This document shows, piece by piece, positions 58,990 through 64,000 of a DNA stretch of 64,000 nucleotides. Origin of the DNA: Aquilaria yunnanensis (Eukaryota > Streptophyta > Magnoliopsida > Malvales > Thymelaeaceae); the NCBI GenBank assembly GCA_039654915.1, contig CM077597.1, positions 28,990,001 to 29,054,000 on the forward strand, written 5' to 3'. How positions within the stretch are numbered: the first letter of the stretch is position 1; each line of letters starts with the position of its first letter. The translations under genes were made by a program, and so were the position numbers. The notes under the pieces were generated by a model. That model had not been told where the DNA came from. It worked only from the letters and a program-made list of their open reading frames with translations, and ran no database searches.

Positions 58990-59950
58990 AATCGATTCTT
59001 GGGAGGCAACACGTGTATTAAATTTTTCTTTTCAATTCTTTTCCATTTAGTCAATTTTTCTATTTTTAGCTTTCTTGTTTTTTGTACAAGTGTTTTTGGT
59101 TGTCCTATAATCTTATGCTATGTGTTTTCATGTAAAAAATTAGGTCATTTTGGGAAAAAAACATTCTTTCAAAAGAGGTAGGGAAAAACTGAATTCAATT
59201 CTGGGTAAGTTTACAATTTTTTCTATTTCAGACCCTAAACATGCCATCTGACACTCCCATGTTCAGGGCCATGTTTGTTAACATGATTTTAAATACAACC
59301 ATGTTTGCATTGACTAATTGATTTTTCAAGTGCATTTTTAATTTAAGTTACAACAGCTAAACACGGTTAGGTTCATGACCATGTTCATAAGCATGTCACA
59401 CAAACACGTTTTTAGTCAATCCCATATTCTTACCCTTGTTTGTCTCAGGTTGAAAATTACAAAAGCTAAACACGTATAGAGACATGACCATGTTAAAAAA
59501 TGTGTGCACTAAACATGGTTGTTCACACTTTTGACCAAGAACGTGTTACTATTCTAATTTAAAAATTTAAACTCTAGACCTTGAACATGGTCCCTTTCAT
59601 GGGCATTTAAGTGTATGCTTTTCCAACACAGTCATTTCCATGCCCATGTTTTGACCCGTGTTACATTTCTTTTGTTTAAAATTTTTGAGTTCCAGAGCCC
59701 TAACATGGTCAATTTCATGCTAGTTTTTGGAAACATATTTAGCAAACACAGTCACTTTCGTGCCTGTGTTTACCTACATGTTTCAATTCTATGTTTTAAA
59801 ATTTTTATGGTCTAGATCTCAAACATGGCCAGCGTCATGGGCATGCTAAAACGTGTGTTCGAGATGATTTAATGAACACAAGCATAGACACGGCCGTGTT
59901 CAAGACATGTTTCACCTATATTTAAATGTGGTCGCAATCTTTGTACCCCA
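58990..59950 (+). mobile_element. 3' non-coding part of the Athila-like element with CATG-rich motif cluster
   Basis: Contains an exact palindrome ACACGGCCGTGT at 59888-59899 and more than ten degraded relatives (for example 'ccatgttcagggccatg', 'acacggttaggttcatgaccatg'), a feature of some plant retroelement 3' regions. No gene. Confidence 0.55.
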
Positions 59951-60700
59951 TTTTGCACAAAACATTCCCAAACTTATTCCCTTAGCACCCAAACAAAAAC
60001 TCTAGATTCCCTACTTCCTCGATTAGGTTTTTCACCATTAGAAAACCTTTTTTTCATTCTGGACTATTGGTTTTCTTCCCCACATCATTACTTTTCCCTT
60101 TCTCAAGGTAGCTCTCTGTTTCTCTCTGAGTTTATTTTAGTTTTAGGGATTATTTTATTGATTTCTTGCAATGCGTAGGAGAAATTTTAGTTATATAATT
60201 AATTTTTCATACCCATTGATGTTAGTTCTAAATTTATAGCATTATTTGTGAAAGTTTTTTAGTTTGGTTATTGTATTGGAAGTTGGAAAGTTTGGTTGCA
60301 ATAGTTCATGAAATTGATGAATTTCTTGTTATGCATTATTGATTTCATGAATGGTAGGACTTGGATTGATCATTGGATGATTGTTTTTTTTTTGTTGAGA
60401 ATCTATAAATAGATATGAAAGCAGGTAAATTGGCTAAATTGTCTTTTCACATTTATTAAAAATTTATAATATATTATCTGACTGACACGTGTTTTTTTAA
60501 ATTGATAATAAGGCGACACGTGGCAATTTCCCTTTATACCCCTCAGGATGCATATGTGCCCATTCTTCATTGGCTGTTCGTTTGACTTTAAGCAGGATTT
60601 ACTGATATTCAATTTTTACATTTTTTGTTTTTTACATGACACGTTCAGAATAAGTGATTCCCATGTCTAACCGAAGCCCACCATCAATAAGTCAGTAACC
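59951..60700. other. Gene-poor transition to the gene-like right end
   Basis: No coding sequence recognised. Two G-box/ABRE-like sites, gacacgtgtt at 60482 and gacacgtggc at 60513, lie 0.8 kb upstream of the first exon of the gene below. Confidence 0.4.
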
Positions 60701-60790
60701 GTCCCACCCCACTTCACCGCATCTTCTAATACAGTTCCACTAACTGCCCAAGCACACCATGTCTACAGTAAAATACTGACAGTTACACAG

Positions 60791-60800
60791 TATAAAAATA
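60791..60800 (+). promoter_or_regulatory. Possible TATA box
   Basis: gtataaaaat in a relatively GC-richer, CA-rich stretch about 500 bp upstream of the ATG at 61299. Together with the G-boxes it may form the promoter of the downstream gene. Confidence 0.35.
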
Positions 60801-61298
60801 CAGCAAGAAATCAAAAAACACAGTATAAACTACAATTGAAGCTTCAAACATTGTTGATTGACTGCAAGGTTCGTGAAGAACGTGTTGACCCAGCTCTCTG
60901 CTTCCAGTCATTTCTCTCAGCAAATTGCAACCTGCAAGTGTAAACAATACTGTTCTTATGCAAAGTGTCCATAATTTATATGTACACATTTTCATTTTCA
61001 ATAATTCACTGTTTAATATTCATATCATTGGATTTTTCAGATTTTCCAGCAACAAAGTTTCAGTTCTCCTTAGGTTGTTTCACTCTTTCATGACAACAAA
61101 GTTTGAGTTCTACAGATTTTATGCAATGTAAATGTCCAAAGTCAATTCTAATCAGTTTTTTCTGCTCCTTGCAGGAAAGGAAATACCTTGTCTTTCAACT
61201 TGCCTGACAAACACAAATAGGTCCTACTTTAATTAACTTTCTACCTATTAATACATGCCTTTAAGATTCTCTGTTTAAGCAAAAAAAAAATTTACAAG

Positions 61299-62433
61299 AT
61301 GACAACTGCTGCCATTAATTCTGCTTCCTCACACTGTTCGTTTTTTTCTCATCACAGGCACTTTCTACAGACAGGACAGACAAAACACTATCTACATTAC
61401 AAAAATCAGGTACACATTCAATTCATTTTATTTATATGCTACCTGGTTTGTGTGTTATTGTCTATTGGTTCATGCATGTTATGAGTACCCACACAGTCAC
61501 TGCTGACACACCTATTTGACTATAATGGAAATCACCACCCCTCACTTCTAAATTTCCAGGTTCAATTTTTTTATGTGCTGCAACTTTGTTTACTGAGTAT
61601 TTGTGCTTCACTTGGGTGATTTCAATATATTCCCCGCATTTAGTGCAATATAGGTTTTACATGTGCTACGAAATACTGTCTGTCATTTTCTGTGCAAGTC
61701 AATAACTAACAATTGAGAGGAACCTATAGGGAATGTGCAATGTGGCATTATTTTATTCCTAAATTCTGTTTACAAATTTTTTGTTTTTCAAAACATTGAA
61801 ACTTTTTCCATTAACTATGGATATGTTCCTGTTAACTTTATAAACCAAGCCTTTGTGACACTTTTATTTCATTTCCCAGTTTTTACTCATGGATACTATT
61901 GAAGTCATCCCAATCCCTTTTGTGAGCACCCTTGACAAAGCGTGTAGCCGTCTCAAATTGGACCCTCCCATTTACACAAATGCGCTTGAAGGGTCAAAGT
62001 TTAGATTTTATGTTCACATTGAGGTTGGAAGAGATGCAGAGGGTGAAAAAAAGTATGCAAAGGTTAGGGGGTCACTGTCTAGGGACTTAGGATTTGCTAT
62101 GCAGACCGCAGCAGAAAATGGTCTCCACAGGCTCAAGAAATCCTATAGGGTTGACATACATGACATCAATTTCGATGAAAAGATGGCATTGAAGGAGGAA
62201 CTGACTCAAAAGGACTATGAAATTGATGGGCTGAAGTATGAGATTCAATTGGCTAACTACAACCAATTATGCAAAAAAATGTTTACTTGGACATGATTAA
62301 AGACTTAGAGGCTCAAATTCAAGTGCTGAAGGCACAGCTGCCACCCCATGGACAAGAGACTGGAGAAGCTGCGGGTCAGGTTGAATCTGACCCTTCAGAA
62401 GCAAGCAGCTCTGAGAATGACCTTTATGATTAG
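61299..62433 (+). pseudogene. Putative two-exon gene, dsRNA-binding-like fold plus coiled coil, with a one-base frameshift
   Basis: Proposed exon 1 at 61299-61409 (37 codons ending KNQ) meets a GT donor (cag|gtacac). An acceptor, tttcatttcccag, ends at 61879. Exon 2 continues in phase (FLLMDTIEV...); an internal Met at 61889 is the alternative start. Exon 2 reads FVSTLDKACSRLKLDPPIYT, then KFRFYVHIEV, then GEKKYAKVRGS and AAENGLHRLKKSY. This helix-strand-strand-helix pattern resembles a diverged dsRNA-binding domain. A heptad-like coiled coil follows (LKEELTQKDYEIDGLKYEIQL). At a run of seven A (62273-62279) the frame closes. One base of slip continues the coiled coil to an acidic C-terminus (SSSENDLYD) and a stop at 62431-62433. 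So this is either an assembly homopolymer error or a young pseudogene. Function unknown. Confidence 0.5.
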
Positions 62434-63600
62434 TGTGTTCACATTTTCTTTTTAAAGACAGATTCCAGTTCATGCAGTTGTTTTCCATTGTCACTTACGA
62501 AACTATTTCCCTATTTATAACTTCGTTTTATATGCATGTAAACTTTTCCAATCGTGTGTTTATAACAATAGATTCCCCTATTCATGTTTCTGACTATATA
62601 CATTTTATGCAACAAGCATGCCACATTGCATTTTCCCTTAATGGTTCGAAATACTAAGAGAAAAATAGTACGATGTCTTAACTAAAACATTAACCAAAGA
62701 TAACATTAACATTCAAATCTCTTAAGGTATCAAGAATGTACCTTTCTCCCCATTCCTGTATGTGACTTTTCTACCTACATTCAACAAAAGGAAATAGTAA
62801 TTTAGACGTATGTGCAGTAGCAACTTCTGAGGAAGCTTAGAACCTTTCAACTATGTAACAATAAATATACCCTGTCCCGGGTCAGATCCATCAACGCACA
62901 CTGTCGAACCATGGAACCCATCTACATTTTTTCCCAACAGGTACATGAAAACTTGCAGAAGAACAAAAAAGTCAATCAAACAATATGAACTCAAGTGTGA
63001 GTGTCGATGAAACCCGTCTACCTTTTCGGCCGAGCCTATGGCGAATGCTTATCCAACAGCTTCTGGTACCCAAAACAAGGTTCACTTTTCAGCCTACCCA
63101 GATTTCGATTTAACCCGCCCTTCCATGTTATTTCACCCTTCCAACAACTTCATGTATTATAAAAAAATTTTAGGCTCAAGGCATTAAAAAATAAAATACG
63201 TGCACACAAAAGAAAATATGGAAAGAATAGATTAATCTCATAGTAAAATGGATCAGGAACTGGGGGCTTCCTTCTGTGGGCTTCTCGGGAATCAATACAC
63301 AACCTATATGTTGCCAGACATGACATCTTGGATCCTCACACTGCAATCCGCCAGGAAGGCAGAATTAGTGAAAAAGAAGGCAACAAGACCTCAGAACCAA
63401 GCATCATGACTATAAAAGACAGTCCAAACAAAGCTTTCTTGAGAACTTTTTTCATTTTGAAATTGCAAAATTTTAAGAAGGAACATAAGGTAAATGCTAG
63501 AAGGTGACTTGATTGCCAACAGAAAAAGTAAAATTCAGTAAACCCTAACAGCTAAAGTACATCACATGAAAAACTTGAAACCAGCACAATAATAGGTGTT
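62434..63600. other. Intergenic, no gene recognised
   Basis: Only short ORFs. The stretch 63255-63400 is less AT-rich and could be an untranslated or decayed exon, but I find no convincing protein in it. Confidence 0.4.
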
Positions 63601-63667
63601 CATATATCAAACTAAGTAATTAGTATTTAAGGAATCTAGCAAGTTTAGGTACTTAGTTTGATATGTG
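63601..63667. repeat. Short foldback inverted repeat
   Basis: 18-bp arms (63601-63618, CATATATCAAACTAAGTA; and 63650-63667) with one mismatch, around a 31-nt loop. It directly abuts the last recognisable HSP90 codons. Confidence 0.8.
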
Positions 63668-63856
63668 CCCATTCTCACTAGCAAGTTGCTCCTTCCACCA
63701 TTTAGTGAGTTCCTTAAATGATTCTTTCAGTTCTTTAATTTTAGATTCCTTCCCAATCTTCAGCCCCTCCTTCGACACATTCTGGAACTTCTTGTCTTCA
63801 TAATCCATCAGGTATTGCATTAAGTATTCATCAACTGGATCTGTGAAGAAAATAAC
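63668..63856 (-). pseudogene. HSP90 family (GRP94/HSP90-7-like) exon fragment
   Basis: Translates as VIFFTDPVDEYLMQYLMDYE followed by DKKFQNVSKEGLKIGK and ELTKWWKEQLASEN, a highly conserved segment of the HSP90 middle/C-terminal region; the TDPVDEYLMQYL and LTKWWK wording is closest to the ER form GRP94. HSP90 proteins are ATP-driven chaperones. An acceptor (ctttttt-cag) precedes 63856. Downstream, homology stops at the foldback at 63667 and no GT donor is seen, and no further HSP90 exon is recognised to the left. The gene may continue past the right edge of the window, or this is a captured or truncated fragment; I favour a fragment. Confidence 0.7.
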
Positions 63857-64000
63857 CTGAAAAAAGATTAAAGCGCCCCATGGCAGCAAAAAGGGTACTC
63901 ACCTTAAAGGAGAATATTTATCTTCTGCAAATGTTTTTATGCAAAGAAAAACTTTGATTAGAGGAGCCGCTAAGGTAACGTATTTCAGTAACATAAAAAA

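Noticed and set aside
58999..59815. Hydrophobic plus-strand ORFs (58999-59181, 59615-59815)
   Set aside because: They lie in the T-rich and CATG-motif 3' region of the Athila-like remnant; the hydrophobicity comes from base composition. An env-like gene was considered but nothing supports it.

Overview
The window is plant nuclear DNA, most likely from an angiosperm with a repeat-rich genome. It is AT-rich, has almost no long host exons, and holds nested Ty3/gypsy LTR retrotransposons, a TRIM, two Stowaway-type MITEs, a decayed endogenous pararetrovirus and fragments of host genes (an HSP90/GRP94-like exon and a probable two-exon gene). I see no rRNA, tRNA or CRISPR array. Everything here was read by eye; nothing was searched against a database.

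Layout. 1-4498: old repeat DNA, ending in the distal part of an LTR. That LTR resumes at 21571 and ends at 21946. 4499-21570: a 17.1-kb minus-strand LTR retrotransposon of Ogre/Tat type inserted into it, with a perfect 5-bp target duplication (aagac) and LTRs that differ by one A in a homopolymer. It has a PBS, a leader with RY/G-box repeats, a frameshifted gag and no pol. In place of pol it carries four intact sense-strand ORFs: three diverged copies of a 182-aa basic Cys4 protein whose layout resembles the cysteine-rich nucleic-acid-binding protein of carlaviruses, and one intronless LOG-type cytokinin-activating enzyme. A roughly 40-copy minisatellite lies before the PPT. 23882-31350: a degenerate endogenous caulimovirid (movement protein, zinc-knuckle coat protein, protease, RT, RNase H, second ORF, promoter, tRNA-Met PBS), with a Stowaway MITE in its leader. 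36095-51154: a decayed Tekay/Del-like chromovirus (minus strand) with a TRIM fused to its 3' end. A 2.5-kb solo LTR sits in its gag-pol, next to a 94-bp GT-AG segment whose removal restores the gag-pol frame. 51155-60100: more repeats, including an Athila-like element that lost pol. 60400-63999: gene-like DNA.

The most interesting system is the 4499-21570 element: a very young, non-autonomous retrotransposon whose own gag is broken but whose passenger genes are all open. Two facts are seen directly: a canonical LOG catalytic motif inside an LTR-bounded element, and a triplicated Cys4 gene family beside it with shared promoter-like flanks. That the element alters cytokinin status or host defence in the cells where it is expressed is inference.
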